A stretch of 56,205 bases of DNA. Origin: Candidatus Pacearchaeota archaeon (lineage in GTDB: Archaea; Nanobdellota; Nanobdellia; Pacearchaeales; GW2011-AR1). The translations under genes and the position numbers were made by a program. The notes beneath the pieces are model-generated. The model did no database searches and had not been told where the DNA came from. It worked only from the letters and a program-made list of their open reading frames with translations. Position 1 is the stretch's first letter. Each line of letters begins with the position of its first letter. Shown piece after piece: positions 25,022-34,337 of the stretch. The stretch is taken from NCBI GenBank assembly GCA_018303855.1, contig JAGVXI010000009.1, positions 1 through 56,205 of the forward strand, in the 5' to 3' direction.

Positions 25022-25669
25022 ATGCCAGAGCAAGAACAAATAAAGCAAGAGCAAGCAAAGCAAAAAGAAGAAAGCAAAAAATTCAAAATCTTTGATTTAT
25101 ATAATTTAGAAGAAGTTGGAGTAGAAGACTCTGGATTAAAGAGTGTTATAAATTTAGAGCCAAAACTTGTCCTTAAAAGCCAGGGCAGAAATGTTGGAAA
25201 ACACGGGCAGTTAAAAGTAAATGTTGTTGAAAGACTGATAAACAGACTTGCTGTTGCGGGACACAGGGGAAAAAAGCACAAAATTATGTTTGGACATGTA
25301 ACAGGCAAGTACAGCAAAAACACAAAAATTATTCTTGATGCATTTGCAATAATTGAACAAAAAACAAAACAAAATCCTGTTCAGGTTTTTATTAAAGCCA
25401 TAGAAAATTCTGCACCAAGAGATGAAATTACTGTTATTGAATATGGGGGAGCAAGATATCCTCAAGCTGTTGATGTCTCGCCATTGCGAAGGGTAAATCT
25501 TGCTTTAAGGCATCTGATTAACGGGGCAAGCGACAAGGCTTTTGGAAAAAAGAAAAATATAACTCAGGCTCTTGCAGAAGAAATAATGCTGGCTGCTGAA
25601 AATAACAGCGAGAGTTTTGCGATTAAAAAAAGAAATGAGATGGAAAAACAGGCAGATAGTGCGAGGTAG
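25022..25669 (+). CDS. rps7: Small ribosomal subunit protein uS7
   Basis: 215 residues. The core has GRNVGKHGQLKVNVVERLIN, GKYSKNTKIILDAF, VFIKAIENSAPRDEI and the RYPQAVDVSPLRRVNLALRH block, all typical of archaeal uS7. It nucleates assembly of the small-subunit head by binding 16S rRNA. An acidic, Gln/Glu-rich N-terminal extension of about 20 residues precedes the core. It overlaps no gene but follows the unknown ORF by 1 nt. Confidence 0.97.
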   Translation: MPEQEQIKQEQAKQKEESKKFKIFDLYNLEEVGVEDSGLKSVINLEPKLVLKSQGRNVGKHGQLKVNVVERLINRLAVAGHRGKKHKIMFGHVTGKYSKNTKIILDAFAIIEQKTKQNPVQVFIKAIENSAPRDEITVIEYGGARYPQAVDVSPLRRVNLALRHLINGASDKAFGKKKNITQALAEEIMLAAENNSESFAIKKRNEMEKQADSAR

Positions 25670-25733
25670 GCGGGCGGGAAGTGTATTATAGATTATATAA
25701 AACCTTTTAAAGCGACTTATAAATAAAAAGGAT

Positions 25734-26378
25734 ATGCGGGAGAGTATTGTTAGGTCATTAAAAAAAGCAGCACATGTTGCAACTTTTGCTGTAGGGATAT
25801 CTTTCTTATCAGGATGTGCAACCCAAAATTATTATGCCGGCAGAGTAGAAGCTCTTTCAGATCAAGCCGGGAGCTTCCCCCATGAAAAGATAACTGCTAC
25901 TCATGGAAATATGGCTTATGAGTTAAGTGAGGGGGTTACTAGACATGAATGTTCCCTTGATGAATATTATATTAATTTAGTATGCACACCAAAAGAAGGC
26001 CCTATAATCACTTTTCGCGATTATCGTTATGATGGAATTAAGAAAAAACTGCTTGATTCTAGGGGTGGTGTTATAGTTGAAGACGCAATAACAATTGGAT
26101 TAGATGAGTATAAACTTGTAGATTTTGTCCCTGATTTGCGAGAAAAACTAATAGACTTATATATTAAAGGACTTAAGGCTAGCATTCCGAAAATGGAATA
26201 CTATGTTCAACAAGTATCAGATAGAAAAGAGGCTGAGAGAAGAGTATGGGAAGATAGAAGAATAATGATGAAACAGGAAAGACAAAGACTATTCGCACAA
26301 GAGTATAGAGCATTGATGCAACAAGACGAAGAAATTCAGCATTCAATTGAGCAGGTATTATTACAAACTGAAGATTAA
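25734..26378 (+). CDS. Putative lipoprotein with coiled-coil tail
   Basis: 214 residues with an N-terminal signal segment and lipobox LSGC, Cys28 being the likely lipidated residue, followed by ATQNYYAG. The middle is a soluble mixed domain with two cysteines; the last 50 residues or so are highly charged and helical (DRKEAERRVWEDRRIMMKQ) and probably coiled coil. Family unknown. It interrupts the translation-factor block between uS7 and EF-2. A TATA-like stretch (TTATAAATAAA) lies just before the start, so the message may be leaderless. Confidence 0.65.
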   Translation: MRESIVRSLKKAAHVATFAVGISFLSGCATQNYYAGRVEALSDQAGSFPHEKITATHGNMAYELSEGVTRHECSLDEYYINLVCTPKEGPIITFRDYRYDGIKKKLLDSRGGVIVEDAITIGLDEYKLVDFVPDLREKLIDLYIKGLKASIPKMEYYVQQVSDRKEAERRVWEDRRIMMKQERQRLFAQEYRALMQQDEEIQHSIEQVLLQTED

Positions 26379-26440
26379 ACAATAAAAATTAACCAACAGC
26401 TTTTTAAACCAATTCTTCAATTAATTATCAGTGAATAAAA

Positions 26441-26731
26441 ATGCCGGAAGCGAAAATTTTTGACATTGAAAAATTAAAAGAAAGAAAAATGACTAGACTT
26501 GTGGATGTATATAGGAAAAGAAGTGGAGAGGCAGAAGTGATAGATTTTAATAAATTAAAAAGGTACATGATTAATGGGCGTTATCGTGGAGAAGATCATA
26601 TTCTAGATGTTAAATCAAAAGAATATATTGCTCAAGACCAACACCAAGCAGTTGAATTTGCAAGACAAGATAATTTGAGAAATTTAATAGGAGTTGTAGA
26701 AATTAAAAAAAAGAGCAGATGGTTTGATTAA
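26441..26731 (+). CDS. Hypothetical protein
   Basis: 96 charged soluble residues with no membrane segment. Visible features are two basic helices near the N-terminus (FDIEKLKERKMTRLVDVYRKR, given here in part, and FNKLKRYMINGRYRG) and an acidic-basic C-terminus ending KKKSRWFD. The basic character could fit nucleic-acid binding. It has its own short AT-rich leader. The 248 nt between it and EF-2 hold no gene. Confidence 0.5.
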   Translation: MPEAKIFDIEKLKERKMTRLVDVYRKRSGEAEVIDFNKLKRYMINGRYRGEDHILDVKSKEYIAQDQHQAVEFARQDNLRNLIGVVEIKKKSRWFD

Positions 26732-26979
26732 TATCATTACAGAATTTTTATTTTAAGTGACAACCTTATTGATTTTTATGTAAATGATAATAATACTGCT
26801 CATCCGAACATAGCTGATAATCATTGATTATAATCCTTCGAATAATGAATAATCCACACAATTTATCTACAAACTAAAGCGGATGATTTCCTGCTGGACG
26901 TTTAATATAAACAGCCCACTTGAATAACCAACAGCTTTTTAAATAAACCTCTCGATTATTTTACGTTTAGAGCTAAAAA

Positions 26980-29169
26980 ATGGCAGAAAAAGAAACACAA
27001 TTCAAAAAAATCCAGAGAATAAGCAATGAAAAGAAGAATATAAGAAATATAGCTACAAGTGCGCATATTCACCACGGCAAGACTGCTTTAACCGACAATT
27101 TGCTTGCAGCTTCTGGGCATATGGCGGCAAAATCAGCTGGAGATTTAGAAGCAGGAATGGCAACATGGCAGCATACAGATGAACAAGAAAGATTGATGAC
27201 AGTTGATGCTGCAAATGTAAGCATGGTTCATGAGTATCATGGAGAAGAATATTTAATAAATTTAATTGATACCCCGGGACATGTCGATTTTTCTGGCAAT
27301 GTTACAAGGGCAATGAGAGCAATTGATGGAACAATAGTCCTTGTATGTGCTGTTGAAGGAATTATGCCGCAAACAGAAACCGTAATTAAACAGGCATTAA
27401 GAGAAAGAGTCAAGCCAGTTTTATTTATAAACAAAGTTGACAGGCTTATAAAAGAATTAAAACTAACACCTGAACAGATGCAGCAGAGATTCATAAAAAT
27501 ATTTCATGAATTTAACGAATTAATAAAAAAAATTGCTGAAAAAGATTTCAAGGAAAAATGGCTTGTTGACATAAAAGATGGCAGTGTTGCTTTTGGTTCG
27601 GCAAGAGATAATTGGGCTTTATCTGTTCCTTTTATGCAAAAAAAAGGGATTACATTTAGAGACATATTTAAGATTTATGAAATGTCAGAAAGTGAAAGAA
27701 AAGACTGGTGCTGGAAAAATGCTCCCTTATATGAAATTCTTTTAAACATGGCTGTAAAACATCTGCCAAACCCGCTAGAAGCGCAGAAATACAGAATCCC
27801 AAAAATATGGCATGGTGACTTGGAAAGTGACTTTGGAAAATCCTTATTAAGCTGTGATTCTAAAGGAAAAGTTGCTTTTGTAATAACAAGGATTGTCATT
27901 GACCCCCGTTCAGGAAAGGAAATTTCCGCTGGCAGACTTTTTTCAGGAACAATAAGAAATGGAATAGAAGCTTATCTTAACCTTGCAAAACAAAGACAAA
28001 AAGTACAGCAGATTTTTATTTACAATGGAGTAAAGCCAGAGCAAATTGAAGAAATTTCTGCCGGCAATGTTATTGCTATCTCTGGAGTTACAGGAGAAGC
28101 AGGAGAAACAATAACTATTGAACCCGAAACACCTTTTGAAGAATTAAAGCATATTTTTGAACCAGTAATTACCAAGGCTATAGAGGTAAAAAAAGTAGCT
28201 GACTTGCCAAAGCTTGTTGATATATTAAAGAAAGTTGCAAAAGAAGATCCTAGCATAAAAGTAGAGATTAATGAACAAACAGGGGAAAGCTTAATTTCTG
28301 GGATGGGTGAATTGCATTTGGAAATTATTGAAAACAGGATTGTTACTGAAAAAGGCTTGGATGTAAAAACATCTGCGCCAATAGTGGTTTATCGTGAAAC
28401 AGTAATAAAAGAAGGAAAAGAAGTTGAGGGAAGATCACCAAATAAGCACAATAGTTTTTATATGATGGTCGAACCTTTAGAGGACAATATTTATGAAGCA
28501 ATAAAATCTGGAGAATTGCCAGAAGGAAGATTAAAAAAAAGGAATCCAATAGTTACAGAGGTTTTAAGCGGATTTGATTGGAGTGGAGATCAAATAAAAG
28601 AAGTCAAGGAGATTTATCGGGGGAATATGTTCCTTGATCAAACACGGGGAGAAGTCCATATTGGAGAGGTAATGGATATGGTTTTAGATGCTTTTGAGAT
28701 GGTAATGAATCAAGGGCCTTTGGCAAGAGAGCCTTGCATGAAATTGAAAGTCAGTCTTGTTGATATAAAGCTCCATGAAGATGCTATCCACAGAGGACCA
28801 GCGCAAATTTATCCTGCAGTAAGAGAAGCTATCAAAGAGTCAATGAAAGGAGCAACTCCTGCAATGTTTGAGCCTGTGCAGGTGTATATACTTGAATGCC
28901 CAACAGAATTTTTAGGAGCGATGAGCAAATTAGTATCAAGTAAAAGAGGACAGCTTCTTGATGTTATTCAGGAAGAAGCAGGAGCCACAATAAAAGCAAA
29001 ACTTCCTGTTGCAGAAATGATTGGATGGAGCAGTGATTTAAGAAGTGCAACAGAGGGACGTGGAGTTTCTTCTCTAAGTGACCAGTTATTTGAGCCAGCA
29101 CCTCGCGACTTACAGCAAGATGTAATTAGAAAAATAAGAAGCAGGAAGGGGCTGGCAGAGAATCAGTAA
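26980..29169 (+). CDS. fusA: Translation elongation factor EF-2
   Basis: 729 residues, the archaeal length. The GTPase domain has G1 AHIHHGKTALTD, G3 DTPGHVDFSG and G4 NKVDRL. Later domains include GMGELHLEI and the domain IV tip KLHEDAIHRGPAQIYPAVREA (quoted over two parts), with the histidine that becomes diphthamide within HRGPAQ. It drives ribosomal translocation. It follows the uS12-uS7 block as is usual, though two unrelated genes intervene. It has its own promoter region with a TTTTTAAATAAA stretch about 35-45 nt upstream. Confidence 0.97.
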   Translation: MAEKETQFKKIQRISNEKKNIRNIATSAHIHHGKTALTDNLLAASGHMAAKSAGDLEAGMATWQHTDEQERLMTVDAANVSMVHEYHGEEYLINLIDTPGHVDFSGNVTRAMRAIDGTIVLVCAVEGIMPQTETVIKQALRERVKPVLFINKVDRLIKELKLTPEQMQQRFIKIFHEFNELIKKIAEKDFKEKWLVDIKDGSVAFGSARDNWALSVPFMQKKGITFRDIFKIYEMSESERKDWCWKNAPLYEILLNMAVKHLPNPLEAQKYRIPKIWHGDLESDFGKSLLSCDSKGKVAFVITRIVIDPRSGKEISAGRLFSGTIRNGIEAYLNLAKQRQKVQQIFIYNGVKPEQIEEISAGNVIAISGVTGEAGETITIEPETPFEELKHIFEPVITKAIEVKKVADLPKLVDILKKVAKEDPSIKVEINEQTGESLISGMGELHLEIIENRIVTEKGLDVKTSAPIVVYRETVIKEGKEVEGRSPNKHNSFYMMVEPLEDNIYEAIKSGELPEGRLKKRNPIVTEVLSGFDWSGDQIKEVKEIYRGNMFLDQTRGEVHIGEVMDMVLDAFEMVMNQGPLAREPCMKLKVSLVDIKLHEDAIHRGPAQIYPAVREAIKESMKGATPAMFEPVQVYILECPTEFLGAMSKLVSSKRGQLLDVIQEEAGATIKAKLPVAEMIGWSSDLRSATEGRGVSSLSDQLFEPAPRDLQQDVIRKIRSRKGLAENQ

Positions 29170-29245
29170 AGTTAAATTGAAAGCGGTGGTTCTCAGTACA
29201 ATAATTTTTAAGTTAGTTGGAATTAATTGAGGTGAGTAATAAAAA

Positions 29246-29878
29246 TTAAATTTTCTGTAAATATTTTGAAATTGTACTTATATCTTCTCGTACTCTTTCA
29301 ACACCAATTTCAGAATCAGCACCAATGCTAAATTTAAGTTCAGTGTGAATATAAACACTTGAAGCACTTTTAGTTATTCCAGCTTTGTGGTCGCCTGTAT
29401 CTCTAACTTCTCTTGCCTTTGTTCCAGAATAAATTTTTCCTGTTACTCTTATCCAAATTCTATCATATTTAGTTTTTGGTTTTGATAAAATAAATAATGT
29501 AATTGTTGTAATCCAAAGAAGAATAGATAACACTACAAGAGTATTATTAAAACCAGAGATATAAGTCAATATGGAAAAGAGTATAGAAACACCTAAACCT
29601 ATTAAAGAATATTTTTTAAATTCTTTAGCATATTTACGAAAATGTTTCTCATCTCTTTCTGCTTCCAACCCTTCTCTAAAATCTCTTACTCCTTCTGCTA
29701 CTTCGTCGTTAGTTATGAAACTTCCATAACTTGAAACCTCATAACCCATATCTTCAATTTTTCCAGTTAAATTCTCAACAGTTATTTCTGGATGTCCAGA
29801 TTCTATTGTAATCTCTTTGAATACTGGTTTCCTTTTTAATTCTTGAATTGTGATAAAACTTTCCTCTTTATCAGCCAT
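29246..29878 (-). CDS. Hypothetical membrane protein
   Basis: 210 residues. The N-terminal 60 or so are soluble with a small alpha/beta pattern (GHPEITVENLTGKIEDMGYE). Two membrane helices lie at about 88-130, then a soluble C-terminal domain with RIWIRVTGKIYSG and VYIHTELKFSIGADSE. Family not recognised. It is on the minus strand between EF-2 and EF-1alpha, breaking the usual gene order and requiring its own promoter. Confidence 0.6.
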   Translation of the reverse strand: MADKEESFITIQELKRKPVFKEITIESGHPEITVENLTGKIEDMGYEVSSYGSFITNDEVAEGVRDFREGLEAERDEKHFRKYAKEFKKYSLIGLGVSILFSILTYISGFNNTLVVLSILLWITTITLFILSKPKTKYDRIWIRVTGKIYSGTKAREVRDTGDHKAGITKSASSVYIHTELKFSIGADSEIGVERVREDISTISKYLQKI

Positions 29879-29954
29879 TGATTATTCAGGAAAATAATAC
29901 TTAAAAAGTTATCTAAAACACCTGAAGATGCAACAGTGTAACCTCTCCAAAAAG

Positions 29955-29962
29955 TTTATAAA
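29955..29962 (+). promoter_or_regulatory. TATA box of the EF-1alpha gene
   Basis: TTTATAAA preceded by an A-rich stretch that fits a BRE. Transcription should start near 29985, leaving a leader of about 110 nt that contains mini-ORFs, including one echoing the EF-1alpha N-terminus. Confidence 0.6.
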
Positions 29963-30032
29963 GCTAATTTTTTTTACATAATCACGTAAGAATTTCTTTA
30001 GAGAAATTTTACATAAGATGCTAATTTAAAAA

Positions 30033-30062
30033 ATGGCAAAAGAAAATCAGGAAATTTTCTAA
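30033..30062 (+). CDS. Leader mini-ORF before EF-1alpha
   Basis: ATGGCAAAAGAAAATCAG... gives a nine-residue peptide starting MAKENQ, then TAA. It resembles the true EF-1alpha start (MAKDKSN) in both DNA and peptide and may be a duplicate of it. It does not overlap the main gene. Translation is unproven. Confidence 0.3.
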   Translation: MAKENQEIF

Positions 30063-30095
30063 ACCATTTTTTTAACAAAAACAAAACACAAAAAA

Positions 30096-31373
30096 ATGGC
30101 AAAAGATAAATCAAATATGAATGTTGTTTTCGTCGGGCATGTTGACGCTGGAAAGTCAACAGTAGTTGGAAGGCTATTATTTGATACTGGTGCAGTAAGT
30201 GAGCAGGAAATGACAAAACTAAAAGCTGAGGCACAAAAATATGGCAAAATTGGTTTTGAATTTGCTTACATTATGGATAAATACAAAGAAGAGAGAGAAA
30301 GAGGAGTTACTATTGATTTGGCTTACAGAAAAATTCTAACACAAAAATGGCAAATTACAATAATTGACGCACCAGGGCACAGAGACTTTGTCAAAAACAT
30401 GATTACAGGAGCAAGCCAGGCAGATTCTGCTTTCCTTGTAGTTGATGCCAATAAGGGTGTTGAACCACAAACAACTGAACACTTGTGGTTATTAAGAACA
30501 ATGGGTGTAAGGAACATTGCTGTTGCAATTAATAAAATGGATAGCGCAGGATATAAAGAAGACACATTTAAAAAAGTCCAGGAAGATGTTACTAAACTAT
30601 TAACACAAGTTGGCGTAAAACCAGCTGCATTTATTGCATGTTCTGGATTAAAGGGGGATAATGTTCTTAAAAAATCAGCAAATACGCCATGGTACAAGGG
30701 GCCAACTATTATGGAGCAGTTTGATTTGTTCCCAAAACCAGAACTTCCAACTAATCTACCAATGAGAATGCCTTGCCAGGATGTTTATGAAATTACTGGC
30801 ATTGGAACTGTTCCTGTCGGTAAAATTGAAACAGGAGTTATGAAAGTTGGGCAAAAAGTCAAGATATTACCAGGCAGAACAGGCGAGGGAATAGAAGGAG
30901 AAATTAAATCAATAGAAATGCATCATGAATCTCTTCCAGAAGCAGTAGCAGGAGATAATGTTGGAATCAATATAAGAGGAGTTGGAAAAAAAGATATTGC
31001 AAGAGGAGATGTAATCTGTGATGCAGCCAAACCTATCCCAGTTGTAAAAGAATTTATTGCACAAATTGCAGTTATTAATCATCCAACTGTTTTGGCAAAA
31101 GGATATACTCCGGTGTTCCATATCCACACTGCTCAAGTGCCATGCCAATTTACAGAGTTAATAGAGCAAATTGACCCAAAATCAGGGCAAGTTATCAAGA
31201 AAAGTCCAGATTTCCTAAAAAATGGTGATGTTGCTAAAGTAAAAATCAGACCTCAAGGGAATTTATGCTTAGAAACTCAAAAAGAAAATGCTTTTACATC
31301 CAGATTTGCAGTAAGAGATGCTGGCGCAACTGTAGCTGCAGGTGTCTGCATTGAGATTACAGAGAAAAGATAA
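30096..31373 (+). CDS. tuf: Translation elongation factor EF-1alpha
   Basis: 425 residues. The GTPase motifs are [14 protein letters not shown] (G1), [12 protein letters not shown] (G3) and NKMDSAGY (G4), with the EF-1alpha insert [14 protein letters not shown]. Domains II and III follow with [11 protein letters not shown] and [10 protein letters not shown]. It delivers aminoacyl-tRNA to the ribosome. Archaeal uS10, which often follows, is not here. The ATG at 30096 has no clear Shine-Dalgarno site; the leader has an echo of the start at 30033. Confidence 0.97.
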   Translation: MAKDKSNMNVVFVGHVDAGKSTVVGRLLFDTGAVSEQEMTKLKAEAQKYGKIGFEFAYIMDKYKEERERGVTIDLAYRKILTQKWQITIIDAPGHRDFVKNMITGASQADSAFLVVDANKGVEPQTTEHLWLLRTMGVRNIAVAINKMDSAGYKEDTFKKVQEDVTKLLTQVGVKPAAFIACSGLKGDNVLKKSANTPWYKGPTIMEQFDLFPKPELPTNLPMRMPCQDVYEITGIGTVPVGKIETGVMKVGQKVKILPGRTGEGIEGEIKSIEMHHESLPEAVAGDNVGINIRGVGKKDIARGDVICDAAKPIPVVKEFIAQIAVINHPTVLAKGYTPVFHIHTAQVPCQFTELIEQIDPKSGQVIKKSPDFLKNGDVAKVKIRPQGNLCLETQKENAFTSRFAVRDAGATVAAGVCIEITEKR

Positions 31374-31526
31374 CATTTGTTAGTGAATTTGTATAATCTT
31401 ATTGTTAATAATCTATCAAACTCCATAATGTATTATGATGTTATATGATTGTCCAATAATATAATTCCCTCTTTATACTAACACTTTATCAAAAAAATTA
31501 TAAATAAAATTAAATAAAACAAAAAA

Positions 31527-31709
31527 ATGAATCTTAACGGATTGATAACGCTTTATAACGGGGAATTTTCCCATCTGCATACTGACTTGTGCAATGGTAA
31601 AAGGCTAAAGAATATTGCCCATGAACATCCAAGATTACTTATCGAAGTAGATGGTAATCTCCGACTTTTAGAAGAAGCATATAGATTTTATCTTCAAACA
31701 AGGAGATAA
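31527..31709 (+). CDS. Small hypothetical protein
   Basis: 60 soluble residues with several histidines (SHLHTDLCNG, AHEHPRLL) and a helical C-terminus (LLEEAYRFYLQTRR). Not recognised. AT-rich DNA with TTATAAATAAAA lies 20-30 nt before the ATG, consistent with a leaderless promoter. It converges with the amidohydrolase gene, with 7 nt between them. Confidence 0.45.
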   Translation: MNLNGLITLYNGEFSHLHTDLCNGKRLKNIAHEHPRLLIEVDGNLRLLEEAYRFYLQTRR

Positions 31710-31716
31710 AATTTTC

Positions 31717-32886
31717 TCACCTTGTATAAAAAAAATAATTTGCCTGCTCAGTTTCTTGCCCTTGTTTTTCAATAACCTGCCAATTTTTTTTATCTTCATC
31801 TAAAAAACGCTTTATCAATTCCCTATCCATATTGTTCAATGGTTTTGCGGCAGATATTTTTGCAAGAATGCTTGGATTATAAAACCTCGCTGCATGTGAA
31901 AGAATAACTGTCTCAAAATACAGGTTAGGAGTTCCTGAAGGAATGAAAACATCTCCAATATTATCAGAACCGAGCTTAACAGGAATATTTTCCTTCAGCA
32001 TTTCTAAAACTCTTGCTATACTACTATGAGTAGGAGTTTTTATTTGCCTTGGCTGTCTCATAGAAATAGCAGCAGAAGGACAGCAGATTACCCCTATATT
32101 GTAATAGTTAAGCGCTTTTAACAATTTTTCAAATCTTTCTTCACTATAACAAGAAGGAGCAATTGCGTGAATTGCCCAAACACTTGGCTCATGGCTTTGA
32201 ATTTCTGGTGAACCAATCCACCTAACAGCTTGCACAAGTGTTTCTGTTCCATTTTCATAGGGAGAATTTGTCTGGTCAACATGCATATGCACTGGTTTTT
32301 TTAGTTTTTTGCCGAGTTCAAGAATTCTTTTCATATGCTCATCATAGCCAATGTGATTTTTTGCTATATCCCTTTCAGGCAATGCACCGAGAATATCAAC
32401 TTTTTCAGCAGCTTGCTCATAAATTTTCCATCTTTCAGTGTCGCCATCTCTGAAACCAAAAATAGGATGAGCTCCTAGCAAAATATTTATTCTTCCTACA
32501 AATTCATTTTTTAATTTTAAAGCAGTTTCAAGTGCTGACAATTTAACATTATCAGCTGTTGTGTCGATAAAAGCAACAACCTCTCTTGTTCCTAACTTGA
32601 TTATTTTTTCCAGCTGGGTTCTCATTCTGTTTTCCAAATCTTCTTGCTGATAAGCTTCACCTCTGTGCAAATCACCTGTTAAATCTTGCTTTACACTCAA
32701 TGGATAGCTTGAGGCTTCAACAGGATCCATGCTTACATGATGCAAATATTTTTCAGAAGTTGTATCAGCCCTGTCAAGATGAGTGTGAGCATTTACCCAT
32801 CCGCCATATTCCATAACTTTAGTAACTAATGTATTTTCCCAATCAGTCAGAAATTGCGCTTTATCCTTGCCCTCTTCATTATCCAT
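31717..32886 (-). CDS. Amidohydrolase, cytosine deaminase-like
   Basis: 389 residues of the amidohydrolase (metal-dependent hydrolase) barrel. HTHLD near residue 34 gives the first two metal-binding histidines. VHMHVDQTN supplies the next, AIHAIAPS a further histidine, and KLGSDNIGD the catalytic aspartate. The arrangement is closest to cytosine deaminase/chlorohydrolase-type enzymes acting on cyclic amides or amino-heterocycles; the true substrate cannot be told. It is a stand-alone gene. Confidence 0.82.
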   Translation of the reverse strand: MDNEEGKDKAQFLTDWENTLVTKVMEYGGWVNAHTHLDRADTTSEKYLHHVSMDPVEASSYPLSVKQDLTGDLHRGEAYQQEDLENRMRTQLEKIIKLGTREVVAFIDTTADNVKLSALETALKLKNEFVGRINILLGAHPIFGFRDGDTERWKIYEQAAEKVDILGALPERDIAKNHIGYDEHMKRILELGKKLKKPVHMHVDQTNSPYENGTETLVQAVRWIGSPEIQSHEPSVWAIHAIAPSCYSEERFEKLLKALNYYNIGVICCPSAAISMRQPRQIKTPTHSSIARVLEMLKENIPVKLGSDNIGDVFIPSGTPNLYFETVILSHAARFYNPSILAKISAAKPLNNMDRELIKRFLDEDKKNWQVIEKQGQETEQANYFFYTR

Positions 32887-32984
32887 TAAAATATATTAAA
32901 GCAATTAAGGTATATAAATGTTGGTTACAATTTCTAATAACAATTTACAATAATGCTTAAATACTACATACTTTTAATTTTTGC

Positions 32985-33542
32985 ATGTTAAAAAAGAGCA
33001 TGTCAAAATCTGAAATAGAAACTGAATTAAAAAGCAAAGGGGATTTTGTCCAGATAGACTACCTGGCAAAATATGTTTCTGAAAAACCTGCTTTTGATAT
33101 GAAAAAATTTGCTTATCAAAAATTAGCTGAGATTTATGAAAGAAGGTATATGTTTGGCGAAGCTGCCAAAACATACGGATTTATCGCTGACCTTGCTCTT
33201 ACCTTTACTGAAAAAATAAAATTCAATTCAAAACAAGTTGAATTATATGTCAAAGCCGGAATGTTTGAAAGGGCAGATGAATGCATGCAGACAACATTAA
33301 GTAATGCAAATGCCTCTCAAAAAGCAGAAGTCATGTTTGCTATAAAAGAGTTCTACAAAAAGCAGGCATTGGTTTATGAAAAAGAGAAACGAAGAGCTCA
33401 TGCAGCAAAAGTTTATGAAAAACTTGCTTCAATGAATTTAAGCGAAACTGAAAAAGAAGAAGTTAGAAACAAACTTCTGCACTTATATGAAGAACTTGGA
33501 AAAATCAAGGAATATATGATGTTAAAAGGGAAGATTGATTGA
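32985..33542 (+). CDS. TPR-like helical repeat protein
   Basis: 185 residues, all helical, with repeat patterns of the TPR type: YQKLAEIYERRYMFGEAAKTY, LYVKAGMFERADECM and HAAKVYEKLASMNLSETEK (each given within 20-21 residues). Such proteins are scaffolds for protein contacts. A CTTAAATA box about 25 nt before the ATG at 32985 favours a leaderless start there over the in-frame ATG at 33000. Partner unknown. Confidence 0.65.
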   Translation: MLKKSMSKSEIETELKSKGDFVQIDYLAKYVSEKPAFDMKKFAYQKLAEIYERRYMFGEAAKTYGFIADLALTFTEKIKFNSKQVELYVKAGMFERADECMQTTLSNANASQKAEVMFAIKEFYKKQALVYEKEKRRAHAAKVYEKLASMNLSETEKEEVRNKLLHLYEELGKIKEYMMLKGKID

Positions 33543-33714
33543 AAACAATTTTCCAACAAAGAGCGATATTTCTGATAAAGATTTATTTTCATTGCAGAAA
33601 TAGTTAAGATAACTAAGATAAAATTGTCCTTAAATTAATAACCCCAATTAACCTCTTATGATTGGTAATTCTCAGTGTATTAAACCACATCAAAACCTTT
33701 TAATAAATAAAAGT

Positions 33715-33963
33715 TTATTTCAATAAATCTTTTTCTAAACTATTCCCATCTATTGCTGAAAAGTATTTGACACCATTTATTTCAACATACGTTTCTGGCA
33801 GAGGATTAACATTTAAGTTTCTTTGTTGGATTGTTTGGGTATTTTCTAATTTTTTATAAGAATAGTTGGATCCCAAAACCAAATATGCTGTTATAATTCC
33901 TACTGCCATAATCGCCCCTGCTATAAGCGGTACAATGTCTGAATCATACCATTTGTTTGCCAT
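33715..33963 (-). CDS. Small single-pass membrane protein
   Basis: 82 residues: a short N-terminus (MANKWYDSD), one membrane helix (about 10-31), then a polar tail with VEINGVKYFSAIDGNSLEKDLL, shown here only to mark the conserved-looking block. Not recognised. It is divergent from dnaG, with about 370 nt between. Confidence 0.5.
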   Translation of the reverse strand: MANKWYDSDIVPLIAGAIMAVGIITAYLVLGSNYSYKKLENTQTIQQRNLNVNPLPETYVEINGVKYFSAIDGNSLEKDLLK

Positions 33964-34337
33964 TTTTAATCTTCATTTTAATTGATAACACCCTTTATAA
34001 ATCTTATGGTTGTGTCACTACTTGATAATTATGTTAAATTTACTTAAGTAATTTTTCAATTAATACTCTAATTCTAACTTTTATCTCCTAAAACCCCTCT
34101 GCCCATCAATTAATGCACCATAAAAACCCACCTCAAGCTTTATAAACCTTGCTTGGGATATTTTAGTATTAGGAAAAGCTCACAGATTATTAATTCACAA
34201 TTCACACTTTAACTTTCATTTTAGCATCACGCTATTTTTGTGAAAAAAAGTAATAAGGATTGCAATATCTAAGTGATATTTTTCTAATTGTGCTAATATA
34301 GCATATTAAACTAAATAGATAAACAGGAGAAAAAAAA
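33964..34337. other. Gene-free stretch before dnaG
   Basis: No gene found. It should contain the promoters of the divergent membrane-protein gene and dnaG. CTTTATAAACC near 34136-34146 is a good TATA candidate in the dnaG direction, flanked by CAAGC and GCTTG arms, but it is far (about 190 nt) from the dnaG ATG. Confidence 0.4.

Noticed and set aside
30323-30697. 124-residue minus-strand ORF inside the EF-1alpha gene
   Set aside because: Shadow of a strongly conserved gene, no independent signals.
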